Source: Thermodesulfobacteriota bacterium
Lineage (GTDB): Bacteria; Desulfobacterota; BSN033; UBA1163
Direction: 5' to 3'
Assembly: GCA_030017685.1 (NCBI GenBank)
Contig: JASEHH010000005.1
Location: 1-64,000, forward strand
Length of the DNA: 64,000 bases
Shown: positions 16,528 through 24,746 of the stretch, in pieces
Layout of the letters: every line of letters starts with the position of its first letter
Position numbering within the stretch: position 1 is the stretch's first letter
Made by a program: the position numbers and the translations under genes
The notes under the pieces: generated by a model
What the model was told of the DNA's origin: nothing
What the model saw: the letters and a program-made list of their open reading frames with translations, nothing else
Database searches by the model: none

Positions 16528-16819
16528 AAATCACCAATAACCAAGCACCAATAATCAAATAATAACCAATATCCAAATTCTAATAACCAAATTTTTGAAA
16601 CACATTGGCTCTTTGAAAAGGCCTCTACTTATGTCATTCCCGTGAAAACGGGAATCCAGAATCTACAACCCTGGATTCCTGCTTCCGCAGGAATGACAAA
16701 CTTATTGTGCTATGTCACCAAATATTTTTCAAAGCGCTAAATTAATACAAATCTTGTTCGATTATTGGGAAATCGGAAATTATTTGGAGCTTGGAATTTG
16801 GTTATTGGAATTTTGATTT
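16528..16819. repeat. Nested palindrome: AATTCCAA-type arms around a GTCATTCC element
   Basis: The left arm (16528-16600) iterates ACCAATAACCAAGCACCAAT-type words and the right arm (about 16765-16819) their complements (TTGGAATTTGGTTATTGG). Between them lies a complete GTCATTCC element at 16633-16697. One palindrome family is inserted in, or enclosed by, another. It separates the aldehyde dehydrogenase from the hydroxylase genes. Confidence 0.75.
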
Positions 16820-16841
16820 AAATTGCTAAAGGGAAAGTCCA

Positions 16842-17312
16842 GTGGAGGTAACACTTAAATTCATATTGAATGGGAAGCCTATTGAGGTAAAGGTTCCTCC
16901 TCACTGGACCCTTCTACGGCTTCTTCGTGAGAAATTAGGGCTCACCGGGACAAAGGAGGGCTGTGGAATCGGTGAATGCGGAGCTTGCACTGTCCTGGTG
17001 GATGGTATCCCTCTTCACTCCTGTCTCCTCCTGGCCCCGAAGATAGAAGGGAAAAGTGTTGAAACTGTGGAAGGATTGGGAGGGCGGGATTCTCTCCATG
17101 CGCTTCAGAAATCTTTTGTTGATCATGGGGCGGTCCAGTGCGGATTCTGCACTCCTGGAATATTGATGTCCGCAAAAGCGCTCCTGGATGGAAACCTACA
17201 TCCATCGAAAGAAGAGGTGAAGGAGGCCATTTCCGGTCACCTCTGTCGATGCACTGGATACCAGCAGATCATTGAAGCGATTGAAGCCATCAATAAAGAT
17301 GTTAGAGAATAG
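16842..17312 (+). CDS. Molybdenum hydroxylase small subunit (two 2Fe-2S clusters)
   Basis: 156 residues of the xanthine dehydrogenase/nicotinate dehydrogenase family. The plant-type cluster is CGIGECGACTVLVDG plus a later Cys, and the second cluster is made by CGFCTPG and CRCTGY. It passes electrons between the Mo site and FAD. The start is GTG 16842 behind GGGAAA. It opens a three-gene set: small (2Fe-2S), medium (FAD) and large (Mo-pterin), the order seen in several nicotinate and quinoline dehydrogenase operons. Confidence 0.93.
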   Translation: MEVTLKFILNGKPIEVKVPPHWTLLRLLREKLGLTGTKEGCGIGECGACTVLVDGIPLHSCLLLAPKIEGKSVETVEGLGGRDSLHALQKSFVDHGAVQCGFCTPGILMSAKALLDGNLHPSKEEVKEAISGHLCRCTGYQQIIEAIEAINKDVRE

Positions 17313-17325
17313 AGGGCAGAATTAT

Positions 17326-18195
17326 ATGATTCCTCCTTTTGACTATATAATTCCTGAAACGCTTGAGGAGGCCTGCAATATTCTATGGGAGGCCGGAAAA
17401 GACGTGGGAGTGATTGCAGGAGGGACGGACCGGGTGATCGGCCTGCGCAATGGAGATCACAGCCCCCGCCTTCTCATCGACATCACCCGAATTCCGGAAC
17501 TTCGAAAAATAGAAGAGCAGGACGGAAGGATATTGATAGGCGCCGCCGTTACCCATTCCGAAATTGCCTCTTCTCCTCTGCTGAAGAAATATGGCAGGGT
17601 CCTATCGGATGCAGCCTACGAAATCGGTTCGCCACAAATTAGAAACCTTGGAACAATCGGAGGTAATATTGTCAATGCCTCTCCGGCCGCAGATAGCCTT
17701 CCCCCTTTGATGGTGTTGAATGCTGTCGGAAAGATCGTCTCCAGAGAAGGGGCGAGAGAGGTCCCTCTTGATCAGCTTTTTAAGGGACCTTATGAGACGA
17801 ACCTGAAACCCCATGAGATACTGGTTCACATCGGTTTTGAGAAGCTCTCTTCCGTCATGAGAAGCAGTTTTGTAAGGCTTGCCAGAAGAGAGGCCATGGC
17901 CATTGCGAGGATGAGTATGGCCGTTGTTCTGCGGATTGAAAAGTCGACGAATCTCATTGAGGATATCCGCATCTCTCCTGGAGCCGTTATGCCCCGGCCG
18001 CAAAGAATGTCTGAGGTGGAAGAATTATTGAAACGTAAATCCCCTGACGAGGCAATACTGAAAACGGCCTCGCAAAAGGTTTCCGGGGTAATGGTCCGCA
18101 CAAGCGGTGTCCGATCCTCAACTTCCTATAAAGCGCCTGTGGTGGAGGCTTTATTTTTAAGGGCCATGAGAAGCTGTCTGGAGGATAGGGGATGA
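17326..18195 (+). CDS. Molybdenum hydroxylase FAD subunit (CoxM/NdhF type)
   Basis: 289 residues. The FAD-binding site is VIAGGTDRV near residue 37 (AGGTD family motif), and the second contact is TIGGNIVNASPAADS (about 110). A CO dehydrogenase flavoprotein C-terminal domain follows. I prefer ATG 17326 (MIPPFDYI), which has GAGGG about 10 nt upstream; the frame is open further up, including ATG 17299. Its stop overlaps the ATG of the large subunit (ATGA), showing translational coupling. It would pass hydroxylation electrons to NAD or another carrier. Confidence 0.92.
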   Translation: MIPPFDYIIPETLEEACNILWEAGKDVGVIAGGTDRVIGLRNGDHSPRLLIDITRIPELRKIEEQDGRILIGAAVTHSEIASSPLLKKYGRVLSDAAYEIGSPQIRNLGTIGGNIVNASPAADSLPPLMVLNAVGKIVSREGAREVPLDQLFKGPYETNLKPHEILVHIGFEKLSSVMRSSFVRLARREAMAIARMSMAVVLRIEKSTNLIEDIRISPGAVMPRPQRMSEVEELLKRKSPDEAILKTASQKVSGVMVRTSGVRSSTSYKAPVVEALFLRAMRSCLEDRG

Positions 18196-20465
18196 GGAGA
18201 CAGGTGGGGACGGACATACCGAAGGTGGATGCGCTGGAGAAAGTTCTAGGGGAAGTCAGGTATGGTGCGGATCTCCCTGCAAAAGAGCCACTTTGTATTA
18301 AGGTTGTCCGGAGTCCAAAATCTCACGCCAAAATTGTGAGAATCGAAATGGATGAGGCTCTCCGCATTCCAGGAGTAGAGAGGGTTTTTACAGCAAAAGA
18401 TATTCCTGGAAAGAACCTCGTTGGAACGATTACCAAGGATCAGCCCATCCTGTGTTCGGATCGGGTGAGGTATATTGGTGACCCGGTCGCATTGGTCGCT
18501 GCCAAAACATCGGAGGCCGCAGAAGCGGCCGCTAAAAAAGTGGTTGTAGTTTATGAAGACCTTCCCGCTCTGAACCACCCTGAAGAGGCTTTCAAACTAA
18601 ATGGACCCCTGATTCACGATAAGGGAAATCTGCTTTTTGAATTTCATGTTATCAAAGGGGATGTTCAGAAGGGATTGAGAGAATCCCATCTCATCATAGA
18701 AAAGACCTATCAGACGACCTGGGTTGATCATGCCTACCTGGAGCCTGATGCAGGTATCTCCTTTCTTGATGAGAAGGGGAGGGTGACGGTCGTCTGTCCA
18801 ACCCAGAATGTTCATTACGATCAAAAAGAAGTGGCCTCTGTGCTTGGGTTGTCCCTGGATCAGGTGAGGATCATCCAATGTGCGACCGGAGGAGGCTTTG
18901 GGGGAAGGCTGGACATCACGATTCAGTGTTTGTTGGCTCTTGCAGTCTTTCATCTCAAAAAACCAGTGAAGATTGTTTACTCGAGGGAGGAGGTCTTTCA
19001 GGTTACGTCCAAACGCCATCCCTTAACGATTCGATATAAAAGTGGTGTGAAAGAAGATGGGACGCTGATTGCCGTGGAAGTGGAAATCTTAGGAGACACG
19101 GGGGCCTATGCTTCTTATGGACCAACGGTAGGCATCCGGTCTGCTGTTCATGCTACTGGACCCTATCACATTCCTAACGTGAAGGTGTGGAGTCGGATGG
19201 CCTATACCAATAATCCATGGTCAGGCGCGATGAGGGGATTCGGAGTGCCTCAGATGGCCTTTGCCCACGAATCTCAGATGGATCTCCTCGCCCAGGCTTT
19301 AAAGATCGATCCCCTTGAGTTTCGTCTAAAAAATTGTCTTCGCATCGGATCCGAGACAGCGACTGGTCAAACCCTGATGGCCAGTGTTGGCATAGGAGAG
19401 ACCTTGAGAAAAGTGAAGGAGTGCAGGGATAAAGCGAACCACTCCGGAGAGGATCCAAAGAGGCCCTTCATCAAGAGAGGGGTGGGAGTGGGCTCGATGT
19501 GGTATGGGATCGGCAATACAGGAATTGCCAACCCCTCGACAGCCCAGATGGAGATTGATCCCAATGGTGAAGTTCGCCTCTACATCGGAGTGGCGGATAT
19601 CGGGCAGGGATCTGACACCGTCCTTCTTCAAATCGCCTCCGAAGGATTAGGGATTCCTTTGAATGAGGTCCGCCTGATTCGGGCCGATACAGCCTTGACG
19701 ACGGATGCAGGGGCCACCTCGGCAAGCCGTCAAACCTATATCTCCGGAAATGCAATCCTCGATGCTATTAAATATTTAAAGCAGGAGGCGATCAAAGAGG
19801 CAGGTCTACTTCTGAGCATGGATGAAAAGGACTTATTTTATGAAGAGGGTAAAGTCAAAGCAAGAACATGTCTAACCACCTCTCTTCCGGTGAGGGAGGT
19901 GGCTAAGAGAAGAGGGAAGGTCATAAAGGGTGAAGGAAGCTTCGATCCTGAGACGACACGGCTCGATCCCAGGACAGGGCAGGGATCGCCCTATGCGACT
20001 TATGCCTTCGCCACCCATCTGGCAGAGGTGGAGGTAGACACGGAGACGGGCAAGGTGAAGGTGAAACGGGTTGTGGCAAGTCACGATGTGGGAAGGGCCA
20101 TCCACCCGAAGAACGTGATCGGTCAGATCACAGGTGGCGTTGCAATGGGAATGGGATTCGCTTTGATGGAGGAGTATGTTCCGGAAGGGACGACCTCTTT
20201 TGTCAACTATCTCATCCCGACATCAAAAGATATTCCTGAGGTGATTCCAATTCTTGTTGAAGAGAATGATCCCAGCGGTCCGTTTGGAGCGAAAGGCGTG
20301 GGAGAACCGGCCCTCATTCCGTGTGCGCCGGCCATATTAAATGCAATTGCGGATGCCATCGGAGAGAGAATATATCAACTTCCTGCCAACCTGGAAAGGG
20401 TGTTGGAGGCAGTTCAAAGAGGTGGAAGTGAAAATTCCAAACATCAAGCACCAATAACCAGATAA
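18192..20465 (+). CDS. Molybdenum hydroxylase large (Mo-cofactor) subunit, nicotinate dehydrogenase-like
   Basis: 757 residues of the xanthine dehydrogenase large-subunit family, with both the a/b-hammerhead and Mo-binding domains in one chain. Visible landmarks: TGGGFGGR (Mo-cofactor contact), GAMRGFGVPQ, and GVGEPALIPCAPAI, whose Glu is the family catalytic base. E. barkeri nicotinate dehydrogenase splits this subunit in two; here it is one polypeptide. The last codons (SENSKHQAPITR) and the stop are read from adjoining AATTCCAA repeat DNA, so the native end was probably near VLEAVQRG. The likely reaction is water-derived hydroxylation of an N-heterocycle, such as nicotinate to 6-hydroxynicotinate. 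The substrate is inferred from the next two genes. Confidence 0.88.
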   Translation: MRRQVGTDIPKVDALEKVLGEVRYGADLPAKEPLCIKVVRSPKSHAKIVRIEMDEALRIPGVERVFTAKDIPGKNLVGTITKDQPILCSDRVRYIGDPVALVAAKTSEAAEAAAKKVVVVYEDLPALNHPEEAFKLNGPLIHDKGNLLFEFHVIKGDVQKGLRESHLIIEKTYQTTWVDHAYLEPDAGISFLDEKGRVTVVCPTQNVHYDQKEVASVLGLSLDQVRIIQCATGGGFGGRLDITIQCLLALAVFHLKKPVKIVYSREEVFQVTSKRHPLTIRYKSGVKEDGTLIAVEVEILGDTGAYASYGPTVGIRSAVHATGPYHIPNVKVWSRMAYTNNPWSGAMRGFGVPQMAFAHESQMDLLAQALKIDPLEFRLKNCLRIGSETATGQTLMASVGIGETLRKVKECRDKANHSGEDPKRPFIKRGVGVGSMWYGIGNTGIANPSTAQMEIDPNGEVRLYIGVADIGQGSDTVLLQIASEGLGIPLNEVRLIRADTALTTDAGATSASRQTYISGNAILDAIKYLKQEAIKEAGLLLSMDEKDLFYEEGKVKARTCLTTSLPVREVAKRRGKVIKGEGSFDPETTRLDPRTGQGSPYATYAFATHLAEVEVDTETGKVKVKRVVASHDVGRAIHPKNVIGQITGGVAMGMGFALMEEYVPEGTTSFVNYLIPTSKDIPEVIPILVEENDPSGPFGAKGVGEPALIPCAPAILNAIADAIGERIYQLPANLERVLEAVQRGGSENSKHQAPITR

Positions 20466-20594
20466 ATTCCAATGACCAATATCCAATATCCAAAACTGAT
20501 TTATACACATCGACATTAGTCACAGCAAGGGGCGTCATTCCTGCGAAAGCAGGAATCCATTTTTGGACTGGATTCCCGTTTACACGGGAATGAC
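20432..20594. repeat. AATTCCAA half-palindrome followed by GTCATTCC element, copy 3
   Basis: AAATTCCAAACATCAAGCAC and related words (20432-20500) appear without a matching right arm. They form the last codons of the hydroxylase gene. A short GTCATTCC...GGAATGAC element follows at 20534-20594, ending about 25 nt before the enamidase start. Confidence 0.75.
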
Positions 20595-20619
20595 ATGATT
20601 GATCGATAAGGAGGAATAG

Positions 20620-21783
20620 ATGCCAAAACTGATGATCAAAAATATTGGCACTCTCGTTTCTGGAGATATTTCCAATCCTCTTTTGACAGGAGATGCACTC
20701 ATCGTCGAAGGAGGTTTGATCCAAGCCATTGGCAGGGAGAAGGATCTCGATGTGAGGGGGATCGAACAGGTGATCGATGCAGGAAAGATGACCCTGACTC
20801 CGGGATTGATCGATTCCCACTGCCATCCTGTCCTTGGGGATTTCACGCCGAGGCAGAAGATGCTTGACTTCATCGAATCCTCCCTCCATGGGGGCGTGAC
20901 GACCGCTATCTCGGCAGGAGAGGTCCACCTTCCCGGAAGACCGAAAGATGTTGCAGGGACAAAGGCACTGGCCATCCTTGCCGCTAAATCTTTTGCCAAT
21001 GCCAGACCCTCTGGTGTAAAGGTGCTGGGAGGGAGCATCATCCTTGAGCCAGGCCTGCAGGAGAAGGATTTTGAAGAACTGGCAAGGGAAGGCGTGAAAG
21101 TGGTGGCTGAGATCGGCTTAGGGGGGGTGAAGAGTCCCAAGGAAGCGGCACCTATGGTCAAATGGGCAAAAAAATGCGGAATGGTTGTGATGATGCATAC
21201 AGGTGGGACTTCCATTCCCGGAAGCGCTACCGTTTCCGCTGATGATGTGATCGCAACGGATCCGGATATCGTCTCGCATATCAACGGCGGGCCCACTGCG
21301 GTCTCGTTTGCAGAAGCTGAAAAATTGATTCGGAAGACCGCACTCACCCTGGAGATTGCGCACTGTGGAAATTCGAAGATGATTGTGGATGTGATGAAGA
21401 TCGTAAAAGAGATGAAGGCATATCCACGGATCATCATTGGCAATGATGCCCCTTCCGGAACCGGCGTGATCCCCCTGGGGATTCTGAGGGTCATCAACTT
21501 TCTGGCTTCCCTCTGCGGCGTGAAGGCAGAGGAGGCCATTGCCATGGCAACAGGCAATACAGCAAAGGTTTATAGATTGAACAGAGGTGTGATTGAGGTT
21601 GGCAGAGAGGCTGATCTGGTCATTATGGATGCACCCTTGGGATCAGTTGGTAAAGATGCTCTCTCTGCGATTGAGGCAGGCGATATCCCAGGGATTGCGG
21701 CTGTTTTGATCGATGGCCGGATGAAGATCGGAGTGAGCCGCAATACACCGCCTCCGAATGGGAAGATAGCAATCAGTCAATAA
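20620..21783 (+). CDS. Enamidase (1,4,5,6-tetrahydro-6-oxonicotinate amidohydrolase)-like
   Basis: 387 residues, very like the E. barkeri enamidase in length and motif order as I recall that sequence: NIG..VSGD near the start, SSLHGGVTTAISAG, HLPGRPKDVAGTKALAI, HTGGTSIPGS, SHINGGPTA, GNDAPSGTG and the end SRNTPP. The binuclear metal site is complete: His67 and His69 (DSHCHP), Glu164, His193, His220 and Asp276. The enzyme opens the reduced pyridone ring of 6-oxo-tetrahydronicotinate to 2-formylglutarate and ammonia. A GGAGG site precedes ATG 20620. Its place between the Mo hydroxylase and a ferredoxin reductase of the 6-hydroxynicotinate reductase type supports the call. Another heterocyclic lactam substrate cannot be excluded. 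Confidence 0.88.
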   Translation: MPKLMIKNIGTLVSGDISNPLLTGDALIVEGGLIQAIGREKDLDVRGIEQVIDAGKMTLTPGLIDSHCHPVLGDFTPRQKMLDFIESSLHGGVTTAISAGEVHLPGRPKDVAGTKALAILAAKSFANARPSGVKVLGGSIILEPGLQEKDFEELAREGVKVVAEIGLGGVKSPKEAAPMVKWAKKCGMVVMMHTGGTSIPGSATVSADDVIATDPDIVSHINGGPTAVSFAEAEKLIRKTALTLEIAHCGNSKMIVDVMKIVKEMKAYPRIIIGNDAPSGTGVIPLGILRVINFLASLCGVKAEEAIAMATGNTAKVYRLNRGVIEVGREADLVIMDAPLGSVGKDALSAIEAGDIPGIAAVLIDGRMKIGVSRNTPPPNGKIAISQ

Positions 21784-21893
21784 GTGACTAAAGTTGAAAG
21801 TGCCTAAAGTGACTAAAGTTGGAAGTGAATAAAGTTTTAAAACTCACTTTAGACACTTTAGCTCACTTTAGTTCACTTTAGTCACTTATACTT
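21784..21893. repeat. GACTAAAGT / ACTTTAGTC palindrome
   Basis: GTGACTAAAGTTGAAAGTGC and further GACTAAAGT units are answered by CACTTTAGTTCACTTTAGTC. It fills the gap between enamidase and reductase genes. It is the only copy of this word in the window. Confidence 0.7.
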
Positions 21894-21921
21894 TTTGACC
21901 CAATTTGAGAGATGGGGATTG

Positions 21922-23442
21922 ATGATGATTGTTAATTTAGAAACCTGTATTGGGTGCGGATTGTGCGTGGAGGTCTGTCCCCTTCAGGCCATCTCCATGA
22001 CGCCTGAGGAGAAGGCATGCATCTCCGATATCTGTGTTGATTGCAAAGCCTGCACAAGGGCTTGTCCAACAGAGGCCATTGCGCCTGAGGAAGAGCCAAA
22101 AGAGGGGGGGGTAAAATGTCCCTCCTGCCCGATCTTCTGCACGATCAGACCTGGCAATACTGGGGCGTGCCAGCGTTTTGTTAATCAAGATGGAAGCCTG
22201 ATTCGGAATATCCCACTCCAGCGCTATGAGGATGTGAAAGAGATCGTTGGTGAGGTCCATGAGGAGGTGATCCGGAGGCCATTGATTACTGGAATCGGCG
22301 CAGGGACGACCTATCCTGATACCAAACCCGCACCCTATATTGTCCAATCGGAACTGGATGGAATTGATGTTGTCACGGTTGTCACAGAAGCCCCGATGAG
22401 TTATAGCGGCATCAAGGTGAAGATCGATACGGACACACATATCGGTAAAGAAGGCGCTCCCGTTCTCATCGGGAAAAAGAGGATTGGCCATCTCTGTACG
22501 GAAGAGTATGGCTCTAAGATTCTCTCATTAGGAGGAGTCAATCTTCTTACCGGCGAAGAGGGCCTTGTCGTCGCCAAACTTATTGTCGATATCGCCAATC
22601 GGAGAGAGGTCCATCTCAAAGTGGAAGAGGGAGCGGAGATGGTTCTTCAAGTGGGCAAGGCTCCTATCATCAATGGCAAAACAGGTACCAGGATGAGAGT
22701 TGGTTGCGGCAGTGCATCTATGGGGCTCTTCGGAAGATATTTCCTGGATGCGGCAGATGAGGTGGTTGTCCTGGATTCCCATCTCATCGGGCAGTTCACA
22801 GAGCATGCGGCAGGAAAGGAGTTGGGGGCTAAATATAGCGGCGTCCGGTTGAGGGCGAGACAGTCCACTCCCGGTCGTTACTTCGGTGAACATGGCAAGG
22901 GATGGGGAGGGACGCCCATTGAGAGCCCGATCGAGATCATCGAGGGTTTCGATCCAAAGATCGCAAAACCGGGGATGACCGTCCTTATCACAGAGACAAC
23001 AGCAGAACGGGCCGCCATGTTTCGTCTGGATGAGAATGGTAAATTTACCCGGATGGATTTAAGCCCAAAAGCAAAGAGGGCAATCGATATGATGGCCTCT
23101 AACTGCCAGCCATCAACGGTTTCCGCCATCTATGTGGGCGGTGCAGGAGGAAGCGCCAGGGCGGGGGTCACAAAGATTCCCGTGAAACTGAATCAAGCCA
23201 TTCATCAGAACCGAGCAAAACTGACCGTGGGGGGAGCGCCGACCTATATTCTGCCAGGAGGTGGAATCACTTTCTTGGTCGATGTGGAAAAGGTAATGGT
23301 GAGAGCCTTCACCTATGTGCCGACTCCTGCGACAGTTGTTCCCCTCGAATATACGATGAGGCTGGATGAATATCTGGAGATAGGGGGGCATAAAGAGAAA
23401 ATTCGAAAATTGAAAGAGGTCTTGAAGGAGATTAAGAAATAA
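21922..23442 (+). CDS. 6-hydroxynicotinate reductase-like ferredoxin-domain protein
   Basis: 506 residues from ATG 21922 (an upstream TTG at 21895 also lies in frame). Two 4Fe-4S clusters open the protein (CIGCGLCVEVCP and CVDCKACTRACP), followed by a further Cys group (CPSCPIFC and GACQRF). A large domain rich in glycine motifs follows (GVNLLTGEEG, GCGSASMGLFGRYF, YVGGAGGSARAG). This architecture is annotated as 6-hydroxynicotinate reductase, which uses reduced ferredoxin to turn 6-hydroxynicotinate into 1,4,5,6-tetrahydro-6-oxonicotinate, the enamidase substrate. The direct neighbour relation with enamidase supports it. The catalytic cofactor of the large domain cannot be read from sequence. 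Confidence 0.82.
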   Translation: MMIVNLETCIGCGLCVEVCPLQAISMTPEEKACISDICVDCKACTRACPTEAIAPEEEPKEGGVKCPSCPIFCTIRPGNTGACQRFVNQDGSLIRNIPLQRYEDVKEIVGEVHEEVIRRPLITGIGAGTTYPDTKPAPYIVQSELDGIDVVTVVTEAPMSYSGIKVKIDTDTHIGKEGAPVLIGKKRIGHLCTEEYGSKILSLGGVNLLTGEEGLVVAKLIVDIANRREVHLKVEEGAEMVLQVGKAPIINGKTGTRMRVGCGSASMGLFGRYFLDAADEVVVLDSHLIGQFTEHAAGKELGAKYSGVRLRARQSTPGRYFGEHGKGWGGTPIESPIEIIEGFDPKIAKPGMTVLITETTAERAAMFRLDENGKFTRMDLSPKAKRAIDMMASNCQPSTVSAIYVGGAGGSARAGVTKIPVKLNQAIHQNRAKLTVGGAPTYILPGGGITFLVDVEKVMVRAFTYVPTPATVVPLEYTMRLDEYLEIGGHKEKIRKLKEVLKEIKK

Positions 23443-23590
23443 ATAACCAATACCCAAAAACCAATAACCAAATAAATTCCAATCACCAATATCCAATATA
23501 CAAAAGCATTATTTAAGATCAATTTATGTTTGGTGATTGTAATTTGGTGATTGGTGATTATTTGGATCTTGGAATTTGGTTATTGGGAGT
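23441..23590. repeat. AATTCCAA-word palindrome, copy 5
   Basis: The left arm carries AACCAATACCCAAAAACCAA and AAATAAATTCCAATCACC. The right arm carries GGTGATTGTAATTTGGTG and TTGGAATTTGGTTATTGG. It touches the start region of the UPF0280 gene and can be translated in frame upstream of it, but that stretch is repeat, not protein. Confidence 0.75.
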
Positions 23591-23598
23591 TGGTGGAT

Positions 23599-24480
23599 AT
23601 GAGAATGCAATTGGCCGAGAAAATATACTCGCATGATCCTATTCAGGTTCTTGCCAGCGGAACCGTCCTCGTGGATTATGGTCCCATGAGGATGTTCATC
23701 ACTGTTATGGAGAAAGGGAAACCTATTATAAGTTTAGCCAAAGAAGGCGCTTGTCTGGCGATACAAATTCTTGAAGACTTGGCAGAATTTCTTCCTGTGA
23801 TTAAAATAAAATCACAGGAGTTGAAAATCGAAGAGGCCTTTCCTGATGTCGTCCGAAGAATGATCGAAGCTACAAAAAAGATGGGGGAACCCGATCTCAC
23901 TCCGCTTGCGGCGGTTGCAGGGACGACCTCTGATAGGGTTGCTGATTTTATCTTCAGCAGGGGGGGGACGAAGGTCATCGTTGATAATGGAGGAGATATC
24001 GCCATCCGATTGAGAGAAGGCGAGGTGACGAGAATAGGAGTGAAGACAGATATTCAGGCAAGAGATCCAGATTATCTGATTACAGTTGATTCTACGACCG
24101 GAATCGGCGGGGTGGCAACGAGTGGCCTTGGGGGAAGAAGTTTCACCAAAGGGATTGCCTCAGCAGCAACCGTGCTTGCAGAAAACGCATCCCTGGCTGA
24201 CGCCGCGGCGACGGTGGTTGGAAATTTTACCAATGTGGATGACCCCAATATCACCAGAACCCTTGCTGAAAAAATATATCCTGACACGGATATTGCCGGA
24301 GAATGGGTGACAGTGGAGGTTGGGAAGTTATCATCAGAAAAAATTGAAGTGGCTTTGAACAGAGGACTGTCCAAGGCATACTCAATTTTCCAGAAGAGAT
24401 GGATTCAAGGAGCTTTGATTGCTGTTCAAGGGAACGTCGCTTGGACGGATTCATTAGATTCCTTATTAAAGAAATTGTAA
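23599..24480 (+). CDS. UPF0280 family protein (ApbE-like fold)
   Basis: 293 residues from ATG 23599 (MRMQLAEKIY). The family shows VLVDYGPMRMFI near the start, LTPLAAVAGTTSDRVADFI, KVIVDNGGDIAIRL and TGIGGVATSGLGGRSFTKG. UPF0280 proteins are related to ApbE, the FMN transferase, but their activity is not established. The gene lies directly behind the reductase in the same direction, so a role in maturing or assisting that enzyme is a fair guess (inference). The frame continues upstream into repeat DNA. ATG 23599 is preferred because that stretch is clearly repeat; a weak GGAG lies upstream. Confidence 0.82.
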   Translation: MRMQLAEKIYSHDPIQVLASGTVLVDYGPMRMFITVMEKGKPIISLAKEGACLAIQILEDLAEFLPVIKIKSQELKIEEAFPDVVRRMIEATKKMGEPDLTPLAAVAGTTSDRVADFIFSRGGTKVIVDNGGDIAIRLREGEVTRIGVKTDIQARDPDYLITVDSTTGIGGVATSGLGGRSFTKGIASAATVLAENASLADAAATVVGNFTNVDDPNITRTLAEKIYPDTDIAGEWVTVEVGKLSSEKIEVALNRGLSKAYSIFQKRWIQGALIAVQGNVAWTDSLDSLLKKL

Positions 24481-24499
24481 AAGATGGAATCGTAAAAAG

Positions 24500-24739
24500 G
24501 TCATTCCCGTGAAAACGGGAATCCAGAGAATTCTAACTACTTGAAAATACTGGATTCCTGCTGGAGTTTATCCCGATGAAAATCGGGGCAGGAATGACTG
24601 ATAATGTGCTTTTCAGACTTTTTACGAGGCCATTATAAAAAGAAATCTCCCTTGCTCACCCCTCGCGGGAGAGGGGTAGCCTGCCTGCCCCGCCCTCGAT
24701 CGGGACCGGGGCCGGTAGGCAGGGGTGAGGGGCAGGAGG
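24500..24739. repeat. GTCATTCC element copy 4 plus a CTCACCCCTC / GGGTGAGGGG palindrome
   Basis: 24500-24598 is a GTCATTCC...GGAATGAC element with a longer loop that contains an extra CCCGATGAAAATCGGG hairpin. From about 24648 to 24739, TTGCTCACCCCTCGCGGGAG and CCTGCCTGCC are answered by GGTAGGCAGGGGTGAGGG. The second palindrome ends at the ribosome site of the next gene. Confidence 0.75.
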
Positions 24740-24746
24740 TGTGATT

